Below are positions 31,901 through 45,300 of a stretch of DNA of 64,000 bases, in pieces. The notes beneath the pieces are model-generated. The model was not told the DNA's origin. It worked only from the letters and a program-made list of their open reading frames with translations, and did no database searches. Numbering within the stretch: the first letter of the stretch is position 1; every line of letters begins with the position of its first letter. This DNA is from Mya arenaria (taxonomy: Eukaryota > Mollusca > Bivalvia > Myida > Myidae): contig NC_069125.1 in NCBI RefSeq assembly GCF_026914265.1, forward strand, positions 1,549,556 to 1,613,555. Reading direction: 5' to 3'. Made by a program: the position numbers and the translations under genes.

Positions 31901-34900
31901 GTTTATTTTTAATATCAATATGCTTTCCGAATGTGTAAACCGTTCGTATACATTCGACGTTTTTCAATGGAAAATGGCCGAGTTGTTCCGATTGTTTTCG
32001 AAAAGAAAAAGCCCAAGATGTTCCGAATGTGTTTCCGTATGTGCTCTTTCTACGTTTGTGTCTTTTGTTTATTATCGTTTGGACCATTGCCTTTGTGCCT
32101 CTAAATAGAGAATATCTTGGATTTTTCGACTATAGGGAATGTCCCTGTAGTTTTCAATGTATTATTTACACACAGCCGAATATTAACTTTTATTTTTATG
32201 AAGTTTTAACATGTCAAAACAAAAGACTTACAAATATCCCGGACCACTCATTGAATTGTATAATTGTCTCGAAATAGGTTATAACTCAATAATAGCATTT
32301 GAACGAATCGATTTTTCTGATTATACGACAAAAACTTCAGTGTGGTGGTTGTTTTATCCCATAAATTTTCAGAGTAATTAAATATTTACTAATGTTATTC
32401 TTGCAAATATAACGCTGGAATAGCTCGTACCAGGAGGTCGTTTCAAAAAAATGATTGGAGTCGTAACGCCATTAATCTTAAATATGTATACATGTCACAA
32501 ATTGCAATGCATCATTTTTTCCACAACTTTGTGTATATTTTTAATTTTGGCTAAAGTTCAATTCACTAAATTTTAATGTAGCTTGATTATGAACTTTGAC
32601 ACTAAGATAGTTTCAATCTACAACTAAAATCTACTAAGATCTTTATTGGACCCCAGGAGTGGCAGTGTTGTATTTTCCTGAACTACCAATGACAGGGGAG
32701 GATCCAGGATTTTACGGATTTCCACCCCCCCCCCCCCCACCCCACCACGTGAATACTGCTGAGACCAACTTATGCAATATCTCTCTTGAATACCACTTCA
32801 GTACAGTACGGTAATTTTCAATACCGTCTTTCAAGTTCAAATGCGTCTCGTTCACTAACACGAAATTGATTATAAATAGGATTTTAAAGAACCCATTCAA
32901 ATGTCATTAAGATCCATATCATATTGACCAACGAATACGACTTAAGGACGCACCAATAGCTGGTATATACGTATTTCTTTAAGCTCGATTGTGGCGTAAG
33001 CTGACAGCTGATAGAATCTCTCGCAAGCCCGTTTCCTGGACACAGACCATTGCTGGAGTGGTATTTAATATACAACCTAAGTAAATGCTATGGTCATACA
33101 TCATTGACTTCATTCACTCTGTAGAAGTGGTCAGTTATTAATAACAAGTGATCCGATTAGCTACATCGTTCTTAGATCAATATTGAATACCAGCCCTGGT
33201 GTCCATTTTGAGAGGTTATGAAAAGGTAACCCTAGTTGGGATCGAACCCACAACATCGTGAGTGAGAGGCAAACACATATACCACTAGTTAGACCTCCAT
33301 CGTTCTCTCACACACCGATAAGGACATTTCTGAATACCGGTAACTAATATTAAAATATTTTAGTTCAAGTTTATTTAGTAAAATTCATATGATAAACAAA
33401 CACAAGCTATGAAGTCAATGTATATTTATTTTCATAAATAAACGTCACAGCATTCGAAAAAAAGTTAATAAAGAAATTATTTAACAAAAAATTATAGAAT
33501 TAATTACAAAATGAAATGTATTGTGATGTTAAATAAATAAATACTGAAACACATTTGAAAGAAAAAAATGTGTGTTGAATAATGCCATTTAAAAAAAGGA
33601 AAACCATTTCTAAAATTAAGATGACCTTTGGCAATTTCATTACATATAAGGTAAGTGATGGTCCTCTGACTGGAAACGTATAGGCTTATCATGGTTGTAT
33701 TTTGGGATATTGAAATATTTGAATAATACCACCTATCAGCCACATAAATCTGCACTCTCACAGATTGAAAGTTTTGATTTGCCTTCAATTCAGTCATATA
33801 ACTCACAATAGAACAGATCTCAATTGTTTGGGAAACTGCCGGAACTCATTTCACTGAAAGCGTTAGTAATGCTTTAAGCCATAAAATATCAATTTTCGAA
33901 CGTAAATATGAGAAACTGCGATCTGATCTTTTGTCAACAGTCTTGTATCACTGGTATCCAGACAAATCGATTCATTCCAAGACAAAATATAAAAATGTTG
34001 TAATTTTTAAACGTTCAATCTGTGAGAGTACAGCTTTAAAAGAAGCCATTTTAAGAAATGTCGATAATGTTACTGGTCCAAAGAAAACCCAGATGTATTT
34101 AAAATATTCTTGAGAGCTAGTGTTAATGGCAGTTTTATTCATTTATAAAATGAAAAATCGAAATGGAAATGTTAATGTGAATATCACAATATATCATAAG
34201 GTTAACTTCAATACTGGTAAAACAACTGGCGGTAGGGCAAGCCATTCGGAATTCCTCGGCCATTTTTATCGAAAACAACCTCGGATGTACATGGACGGTT
34301 TACACACTCAGAAATCGGTATGTTTTAGTCCGCTGCAAGTAGATCGCGTAGAAATTTAATTTAGCAGTTAAACTTATTGACTTAACTCTTGGGAATCTTA
34401 ATTATGTTTGCAATAATACACTTCACTGGCAATCAATTTAAAATTAGATCAATAAATTGACACCTAAAACACTTCATTTCATTAATAATATAATTCATTT
34501 TTTACGAACTACTTCTACATATGTACCGGCATACATCCGAGGTTGTTTTCGATAAAAATTGCCGAGGAGTTCCGAATGAGGGCAAGTAATATTTCCATAG
34601 TGGGATTGATCCTCTACTTTTACACAGTTGGCAAAATCAACAAAATATATTTATATATAATATATACATTCACAATTTCTCTCTCTCTCTCCTGACCAAT
34701 TTTCAACTGGCTCTCTCGCCATTTTGTCAACAGCGAGTCTGAATACCAGTGGATAAAATTACCCGATTAGGGAATAAAAATAACATTTGTTTGATCCTCA
34801 ATATTTCAAGTTTAAGGAAAATTAAAAAAATGAACGATAGGATTTAAGCTGTATAATTCAGGACTCAGACCCAGAAAGTCAAAGAATTACTTCTTAAATG

Positions 34901-37900
34901 CTGTTATAGGAACAAAATGGTAAAAAGTTGTGTATACATAGAATATGTTACATAGAATCTGGTCTGCAATCAGGCACAAGTGATTCGTCAAATGAAGTCA
35001 CAGTCGAACCCCGTTGGCTCGATCTCGCTTGGCTCGATTTCCTCGTTGGCTCGAATTGCATGTAAAGAACCGATTTTTTTTATCTAAATGTAAGCATCAC
35101 GCTTGGCTCGAATTTCCCGAGGTTCGATGTATTTTCACCGGTCCATCGGAGCTCGAACCAACGGGGTTCGACTGTAGAAAATATATATTTTGAGGCATTT
35201 TTTTTAATAGTTAGTGTTTCCCGGCCTCACTCAGAAACGTAGACACAAGATGTAAGTCACGCTGTGTCAACACTGAAAGTTATATTTCCACGATCAAACA
35301 ACGTCTGAGCCTTTGTAAATGGTGCCAGCACATCCAGACGATTGACAACGTTCTGCCTTGACACATCACTGCAATTTGACACCCATTCGTTTCAGCGCCA
35401 ACATTGCGTTTACTGCTTTCTGCCACTTCCGGCGATAAACAAACTTCTTCAAGCGTTTCGTTGACAACGATCGAGCTGGAATGCGTTCCCGCTTTGCAGA
35501 CCGCTGAAAGAAAGACAGAAATCCAATTGAACGACTTACTTTTCAATTTTACAATGACAACTACAGGGACAAGCCCAGTAGTCAAAAATGATTGCCTTCC
35601 GACGCAGCATTTATGACGTAATTTATCACGTGGTATACACACACTGTAACTACAATATTAAACATTATTTACTAGAGACGCCGCAATGCGACGAAACCAA
35701 AATTTTCATATGGGCAATTAGAATTAATAGCCAGGTGAGATATTGTATGCGTTCGAAAATTGCAGTAGCATTTCTCTTTACTTTTATGTAAAAGAGTCAT
35801 AGCTGGAGTAATTATGTGTTTAGTTTCTCTGCTACATTCATACTTAGTGTCATGTAAATAACTTTAAACTATTTCTTTGCATAGTACAATGGATACTGGT
35901 TTTTACAACACTGAATACCAATTAAACAGTTTATATATTGCATTCACTGTTACAGTTATGCACACTTTCGGCAGAAATCGGGGGTCATTTACACGACCAT
36001 CTTCAGTCAGAGTTTTAGACTCAGAAATCAAACGTGCAATTTTAATTTACCATTTTCCATTACACTAACAAAAGTTATTAGCCAGGAACTATTTTTCTAT
36101 TTTTACCTACAATAACCTTGACCCCTCCCCCAACCCCACTCAAAAGCAATCTAAAGCTAGTTCTTCACATAAGCTACCTACACGTCGAGTTTCATCACTA
36201 CTTATCATTTGTTACTAAAGCTATTAGGCGGAAACCGTTATTCTATTTTTAGTATCACTGACCTTGACCTTGACCTCAGTTCCTTTAAAAGTAACCTAAG
36301 CCAACTCTTCACATGAGCTACCCACATACTTAGTTTCATCACTATCATCATTTCTCTATCTTCACGACAAGTTTCATCAATATCCGTCATTATTAACTTA
36401 AGGTATTGGGTGGAAATCATTTATCTATTAGTGACCTTGACCTTCACAAAAGCTACTTACACACAGAATATCATCACTATTACAATTGCTTAGAATTGGT
36501 AAAAAATAACATTACAATGTAACATTACTCATACAGTCAGACCCCGTTGGCTCGAACTCTTTTGGCTCGAACTCCTCGTTGGCTCAAGCTGAATGTGAAG
36601 GACCGATTTCTTTATACTGAAGGTAAGCATACCCGCATTGCTCGAGGCTCGAGTTATTTTCCCTGATCCCTGAGAGTTCGAGCCAACGAGGTTTGACTGT
36701 ATAGGAAAATCTAAAAAAAAATGTGGAATTCTTGGTATCTTACCCTCAACCACTTGTGTTCCAGACACTCAGTTGTGGTCATTCTGTCACTGAAAATATA
36801 TTACACCGATAGATATAGGTTCACAACTTTTACATACAACTAAGCAGTACCCTTTTTAATTTTAAGCATTTAAGATTTTAAGTATAGTATTACAATTGGC
36901 ATGAAATAATCAACAATACTTATAAGTGTCCATAACTTAAGTGTCATACTCCTTTTTTTCTTTCAGACAATGTACATTCTAACGACGAGCTTCGTTCGAT
37001 CAACAACAGTCTTCGATGTCTTACCAAACGGCAAGCTCAACAAAGAACTTCAACAATCGGAACAACTCGGCCATTTTCCTTCTAAACAACCTCCGATGTA
37101 CATGGACGGTTTTCAATGTCAAAATTATTTACATTTAACTACGCTGCAAGTAGATCGCGTAGTCATTTCAATTTAGCATTTACGCTTAATGACTTTATCC
37201 TTAGGAATCATAATGATGTATGCTATAATTCACTTTACTGAGACTCAATTTGAAAACAAAACACCAAAATTAATTAATACTATTAAAATTATTAAATTTA
37301 CGATCTACTTTTACTTATGCACTAGCATACATCCAAGGTACGTCTTTTGGAGGAGATGGCCGATGTATTCCGATTGATGAGTTCAAATTCCCATTAATTC
37401 ATAGAGTCTTACACAAAAATAAAGTATAAACCTTGGGGTTTTAAGGACGAGTCTAGAAATGAAATCTTTGGCCTCGGCAGAGACGCTCTCAAATTCCTCA
37501 GCCTTGAAGTCCCACTTAGCTTCAGTGATATTGGCAATCGTCTCCTCCTCGCTCTCTCCCAGAAAGGGGGACAACCCAGACAGTCTGAAAATAAAGTGAA
37601 TGTAATGATGAGATCCTGCTCTACCTCGAAACAAAGCAATGCTGAGCTACTGCTCTATCTACAGACGTCCCATGTGGCCCTCGTGGTGTTAGCAATCGCC
37701 TACTCCTCGCTCTCTCCCATAAAGTGGGACAACCCAGACAGTCTGGAACCAAAAATAAGGTTATGCCGAGTTACTACTCTATTTATAGACGTCACACTTG
37801 GCTCTCGTGATGTTGGCATTGGTCTCCTCATGTTGGCATTGGTCTCCTCCTCGCCCTTTCCCAGAAAAGGGGACAACCCAGACAGTCTGAAAACAACCTA

Positions 37901-40900
37901 TTTGTCTATCTTTAGACGTCCCACGTGGCCTCAGTGATGTTGGCAATAGTCTGCTCCTCGCTCTCTCCCAGAAAGGGAGACAGCCCAGTCAATCTGGAAA
38001 AAAAAGATATGGCTATGATGAGCTACTGTATAATCTACATACGTCACACTTGGTCTCCGTGGTGTAAGCAATCGTCTCCTACTTGCTCTCTCACAGAACG
38101 GGGGAAGGGGCACACCAGTTCATCTTGTAACAAAGAAAATGCAAAGATGAGCTACTGTTCTACATAAACACGTCACACTTGACCTTCGTGATGTTAGCAA
38201 TCGTCTCCTCCTCTCCTCTTCGATCACTCACAGAAATATAGTCAATCAGACAATCTGAATACAAAGAGAACGTAATGAAGAGCTAGTGTTCTATCTGCAG
38301 ACGCCACACTTGGCCTCCGACATGTTGGTAATTCTCTTCTCTTCGCTCTCTCATAGAAAGAGGCACAAGGCAGTCAATCTGAAAACAGAGAAAATGGTAA
38401 TGCTGAGTTGGGGAACGGGTAATGTTCAATAAGCTGCCACCTGCTTTAAACTGCATGTATCCTTCGAGATTTTGGTAATTGCATCCCCTATTCCTTGCTT
38501 TCCACGTGAAATTGAGACCGTCTGCAATCTAAGCACATAAAATGATAACTTCAGCTTGGCTTTGAAGTCCCAGTTGTGCTTCATAACCGGTTAACAGTTA
38601 TGTCTTTTTTCACACTTCCCTTTCCCGAGAAATGATGACAACCCAGACGGAGAATGAATGGAAAGCGTGTCCCTACTGATGTTTTTTTCTTCTGGAAGAT
38701 AGATAGAATTTACACATTTGGCATCTTTAAAATTGCAGCCTTGAATGGAGGGACTGTCTCGACAATATTACGGAGTCTGACCGACATTTAATTAAAGCTA
38801 GTTGTCTTAGAACTCCATTTATCTTTATATTATGTTAAATGTTGATGTCTCGTGACCCCATACAATTTTGATATCATTTTAAAGGTGTTTGCTTGGTGAT
38901 TACTAATACAGTCGAACCCCGTTGGCTTGAATTCGCATGGCTCGAATTCCTCGTTGGCTCGAACTTGGTGTAAAAGACCGATACTTTTCTTCTGCAGGTA
39001 AGCATTTCCGTTTGGGGTTCGTCTGTATGTACAATACATGACCAAAGGTACATCATATAATAAGTATTTCAGGTTTGTCTATTTGCTCTTTATTTGATCT
39101 GAAATCGGACATAACCAAAATATTGTTATTGTTGTTGTTGTTGTTTTTGGGGGTGGGGCGAGCGCCGGGTCCCCCCCCCCCCCCCACGGATCAGCTAGTG
39201 ACAAGGACACATGTCTTATTACAGTGGCTGCTGCATGTCAATATTATTGTTTGTAATCTATCCGCAGTAGACAAAGATGCTAAACAGACTTATTTAACAG
39301 TAATTTAAGACAATAGGCGCCATTACTAACGTTTCATGACATGAAGTTATTCTCATTGGAACATAAAATATCTTATTTCAGGACATAATTTCGATATATT
39401 CACTGCACTTTTGCATTTCCAGATGGCTTTATTTGTAAGAACGCCAATCACCAATGACAATCTGGCTACGGATTTTTTTCCTCTTAGCTCTATTTGGACA
39501 TAACGACCATTTCATGATACGCATTTAGAATAACCTTCAGACAACGAAGTAAACAACATTGAAAGCCAACTTGATGAATGATAACAGTGCGTCCAGCATT
39601 ATTTGTTTACTCGTGTTTTCCTGGTCGTTCCAGGGAAAGCTATTTTGATGCGTGTGAGGTCTGTGTTTGTGTCATTCGGAACACCTCGGACATTTTCCAT
39701 CGGAAAAAAAACCTCGGATGTTATTCGGAACTCCTTGGCCATTTTCCATCGAAAACAACCTCGTATGTATGCCGGTACATCAATAGTAGTAATCCGGATT
39801 TTTTTTAAATAACAGTATTTGATAAAGTGTAGTGTTTAAGCGTGTATTTTGTATTACTTAGTAATGTTTGCCAGTGAAGTGTATTATTGCATAAATAATT
39901 AGCATTCCCAACAGTAAAGTCATTACATGTAACTTTTAAATTGACATTACTACGCAATATACTTGTAGTATAGTTAAATGATCTTCTGTATGCGCCACCC
40001 TGTCTTAAGTCTACCAAGTTTACTTTTTATATCAATATGCTTGCCGAATGTGTAAACCGTTCGTATACATCCGACGTTTTTTCAATGGAAAATGGACGAG
40101 TTGTTCCGAATGTTTTCGAAAAGAAAAAGCCCAAGATGTTCCGAATGTGTTTCCGTATGTGCTCTTTACACGTTTGTGTCTTTTGTTCATTATCGTTTGG
40201 ACCATTGCCTTGTGCCTCTAAATAGGGAAAATCTTGAAATTTTCGACTATAGGGAATGTCCCTGTAGTTTTCAATGTGTTATTTACACACAGCCGAATAT
40301 TAACTTTTATTTTTATGAAGTTTTAACATGTCAAAACAAAAGACTTACAAATATCCCGGACCACTCATTGAATTGTATAATTGTCTCGAAATAGGTTATA
40401 ACTCAATAATAGCATTTGAACGAATCGATTTTTCTGATCATATAAAAAAACATTCATATTATAGGACAAAACCTTCAGTGTGGTGGTTGTTTTATCCCAT
40501 AAACATTTCAGAGTAATTAAATATTTACTAATGTTATTCTTGCAAATATAACGCTGGAATAGCTCGTACCAGGAGGTCGTTTCAAAAAATGATTGGAGTC
40601 GTAACGCCAATTATCTTAAATATGTATACATGTCACAAATGGCAGTGAATCAATTTTTACCACAAGTTCAAATCACACAAATATGTAGCTAAATAATGAA
40701 CGTTTGCACTAAGATAATGTCTATATAAAACTAAAATCTACTAAGATCTTTATTGAAATGGCCCCAGGGATGGCAGTGTTGTATTTTCCTGAACTGCCAA
40801 TGGCAGGGGAGGATCCAGGATTTTACGGTAGAAGGGGCGTATCTTAGGGGCGTTAACTTTAGACTTTCGCTCCTTCCTAAGAACCGAAAATTATTTGGTG

Positions 40901-42257
40901 TAAAATGTTGGCAGGGTTTTTTGGATGTTTTATTATTCTCACAAGAACACTTTAACAATTTATAGCCCATTAAATTTTGGGTGCATTTTATTACCTTTTC
41001 CATATATATGAAATAAAAAGTAAACTTCGAAAGACTTTAGGGGTGGCACCTATACCACTGTCATCCTATAACATTATAATATTTAAGTACCACCATGTAT
41101 TCACTTACAGGATATAGCAGATGATGCCGATGCTCCACATGTCAGTAGAGGGAAAGATTGGTTCAAAGTTCGCCTGCTCGGGGGCCATGAACTCTGGCGT
41201 CCCAAACAGTATCCGTAGGTCTTCCTTTGGGTTATAACGCCGTGCCAGCCCGAAGTCGATTATCTTGATGCGATTGCCCGACCTTGTAAGACACAGAATG
41301 TTCTCTGGCTGCAAGGAAATACATAAAAGTGAGTCCACAAGCTTCTGATTATTCCAACATTACCGTGTTATTTGTTGTGTTATTTCTTCTTTTTTTGGTA
41401 TAAATGCCAAGAAGAGTGTGCTGTAAGATTTCAATTATTATTTTTTCTTAGCGCAATAACGATACTATCGTTCAGCAGGCAATAAATCTTCGGTGTGATC
41501 AAAGTTCGCCAACTGTTTATTGATTGGTCGCTATTTATCGAATGCTAATTATTGACCAATCAAATCATTTCATATACAAACAGGCCAAAATATAACGTGT
41601 GGTTTTCCGAGCAAGTGCAAGTTTCCAAACTTATTTCAAAGACCTCAGCTCATGATGACGTGACAGCATGTTGATAAAATGAGTAAAGGAGAAAATGTTT
41701 AACAATGCTTTATACGAACATATGAAAGGTTTCTAAAACATAGTACAATGTTATTGTGTTAAAACGTGTTTACTATTTCTTTCACAAACTAGCATCACTT
41801 TCTATTTACAATTTGCTGTAACGTATAAACATTAGAGATATAATTCAGATTACTTTTGAATGACCATAATTTTATTTATCAAGTTATACCAGGAGCGGTT
41901 CCAGTAATTGACGTTAGAGGGGGCGTAACTTAGGGACATAGCCTTTCCACTAGAGTCCCTCCCTCAGAACCGAAAAAAGTTGGTTTAAAGTGTTGATATG
42001 GGAAATTGGGGAACTCCCCCATGAAACTTTTTTTTTCCGAAATTGTGCATTTTTCATGCAACTATTTCTACAAAATACTCTTCAAACCTTCAGGTCGAGG
42101 TGGAGAATTCTGTTGTTGTGCATGAACTCGATGCCTTCACAGATCTGTCTCATAAACATCACACACGCCTTCTCCGTCAGGATGAAGTCGTCATTGATCA
42201 CTCGCTCAAACAGTTCGCCACCTGAGATCCTGTATGGACAAGTATCAATAATGATAT

Positions 42258-42309
<52 letters not shown>

Positions 42310-45300
42310 AATGATGATGGTGATGATGAAAAAATAACAATATTAATACAAATGCTGCCTATGATAGTCACAATCAAACAGAGCCTGCCCTATTTTTATA
42401 TGTTGGATGTATGTATATTAAAGAATATACATTGTGATATTAAATCTGTTAACGGCATCATTGTATTTTTTAAAGGTGGACTATTTTATTGATATGATCA
42501 TAATATATAAAAAAACAACAAGAAAAAACTAAACCATTAAAAAGAAGCCGAAACAGTTGTCCAATATTTGTTAATAAAATACTTAATAAGATAATAAATA
42601 TGTTCTTGAATGTTTAAGACCAGTACATATTTGAAAGTAACACAATTTATTACGCTTTTTAAACATTTAATAAAGTTATGAACAATCGGTCCAACGATAT
42701 TTTAATTCAACAAATAAATAACAATAAACCCTACTACAATAAACAACGTACAGTTCAAGGACGAGACAGAAGTGGTTCCTCTTGGTGAACACGTCGTACA
42801 GCTGGAGGAGACGAGGGTGCTGGAGACACTTCATCATCTCGATCTCATTCTGAACGTCAAACCTGAAGAAATTGAAAACATTAACATAAATAAGGTCAAC
42901 GAAGATGGGGCACCGAAAAGACCCGCCTTCAGAAGTAGGAGATCGGTGGAGATGGATAGATATCAAGTTCAAATGAGACCCTCTTGATAAACGATTTACG
43001 ACGAACATTGTCAGATCAAAACATTCTGATTCAAAATTAAAATAAATGTTTTACGATTTGAAGAAAATTGGATGAAGTTTGCCAATCATTTTGTTTTAAA
43101 ACACATATCAGTACTTAGTGTTTGACTTGCATTTAAGCCAATTAGGGGAGTTGGATTTTTAAAATGTTTAGTTACTTATTTGTAAAGAATCGTTATTTTT
43201 GCTGAAGACGACTCTTCGTGAATAAGTAAATTGCTTTAGCTGCGCATGCGCATATAACCACGCCTACTGTTTACATATGCAAAGGCGCAATTTCCGAGTA
43301 AACGCTGATTTAAATAGCGTCACAATATCTTGGGGGTCATGCAGTGATTTGCAGGTCTTCTTGACAGGCGAACGGCATTGTTTAACGGCATTGTCTTACA
43401 CTATGCCAGTTAAAATTTAGTAAGTATTTTTTTCGTGAATAAGAAACCATAAGTTACTTTTTTACGAAGAAATTACTTAATAAACAATAACCTTTACTTA
43501 GTCTCCCTCAAAGACTAGTAGCCTTTCGAAGCGTGACCGTATGATGTACACGTGGATAAGGCGGGAGTAACAGTATTCTAAAACGTTCCCTACCTGTCCG
43601 TTGGCCCGTTCACCTCGATGAACTTGGCCGCCAAGTCTCGCCCAGTCTTCTTTTCCTTACACTGCTTTACCTCACCAAACTTACCCCTGTAAATAGTCAA
43701 CGGCATATCTAGGTCATGCCAATAGGCGTTATCCGTCTGGGTGATTTTTGGCCTTCCAAGCACAAAAAACACATCATATTTCAAAACTTAGAAGAAAGCT
43801 AAGAGAAGCACATCTATTTAGCAAATATATCTTTGTGGATAACAAAACTCGCTGTGTGTGTTTGTTTTTTATGTATTTATTTCGATAACAAGTGTTTAGC
43901 ATTTTTAAACACAGTGATCTCCCTTTATCAAGCAGGAAAATATAACCTTCCACCACATGAGAGAAATATAATTATCTGTGTCACAATTGTATTGCATCGT
44001 ACAAAAGTTTTATTGGTTTGATGTTAAATTAAATAATGTTTTATATCTATAATTTATAGTAGTTTTTAAATAAGAAAATATTTCTAGGGTTTTGGTTCAT
44101 CATCACGTGATATGCGTAATGTCAGTGACTTCTTCTCTTCAAATGGAATTAACCACTGTGTGGAGTTTGTTGTTTGAATTATCTCCCCTATGTTACCTCT
44201 GATACCCACCTGCCTAAAAGGATGTCGGAGACGTCATATTCGTCGGTAATCCAGCAACCGTTGCGTATTTTCACGTCACGTGGATCAAATGGCGCCTCTT
44301 CGTCTGCAAAGGTTTGTTCAAGGTTCATGCTAATACTTCTGATGTAGTGAGAAGACTAACTTCATCAAACATGAAATTTTATCAATTTAAACTTTTAACT
44401 TTTGAACTTGTTTACATGTACATGAATAGGATAGGGATAGCTGTGTGAAGTTAGCTAAACATACGACATTGGACATTGGACATTCAAAATCGAATGTTGT
44501 GCTAGCACGACATTGGACATTGGACATTCAAAATCGAATGTTGTGCTGGCACGACATTGGACATTGGACATTCAAAAGTGAAAGTCGTGCTAGCACGACA
44601 TTGGACATTGGACATTCAAAATCGAATGTTGTCCTGGCACGACACTGGACATTGGACATTCAAAAGTGAAAGTCGTGCTAGCACGACATTGGACATTGGA
44701 CATTCAAAATCGAATGTTGTGCTAGCACGACATTGGACATTGGACATTCAAAATCGAATGTTGTCCTGGCACGACACTGGACATTGGCCATTCAAAAGTG
44801 AAAGTCGTGCTAGCACGACATTGGACATTGGACATTCAAAATCGAATGTTGTGCTGGCACGACATTGGACATTGGACATACAAAAGTGAAAGTCGTGCTA
44901 GCACGACATTGGACATTGGACATTCAAAATCGAATGTTGTGCTGGCACGACATTGGACATTGGACATTCAAAAGTGAATGTCGTGCTAGCACGACATTGG
45001 ACATTGGACATTCAAAATCGAATGTTGTGCTGGCACGACATTGGAAATTGGACATTCAAAAACGATTGTCGTGCCGGCACGACATTGGACATTGACATTC
45101 ATAACCGAATGTTGTGCTGGCACGACATTGGACATTGGACATTCAAAAGTGAAAGTCGTGCTAGCACGACATTGGACATTGGACATTCAAAATCGAATGT
45201 TGTGCTGGCACGACATTGGACATTGGACATTCAAAGGTGAAAGTCGTGCTAGCACGACATTGGACTTTGGACATTCAAAATCGAATGTTGTGCTGGCACG

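Larger units (their letters stand above)
23076..32717. repeat. Segmental duplication, distal copy (~9.6 kb)
   Basis: Direct repeat of 32718-40828. It begins in a poly-C tract (23078-23131) and ends at GGATCCAGGATTTTACGG, which meets the poly-C that opens the second copy. It contains the last three kinase exons, an exon-derived tandem array, MITEs and a SINE-like sequence. Relative to the other copy it has an extra ~1.1 kb (about 29590-30700) and a 296-bp palindromic insertion. Confidence 0.95.
32718..40828. repeat. Segmental duplication, proximal copy (~8.1 kb)
   Basis: Near-identical, same-orientation partner of 23076-32717, lying immediately beside it. The offset is about 9.59 kb up to 38.9 kb and about 8.1 kb after the missing blocks. 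Confidence 0.95.

Noticed and set aside
33228..33300. tRNA gene
   Set aside because: A and B boxes are present, but no full cloverleaf or acceptor stem can be drawn; better explained as a SINE head.
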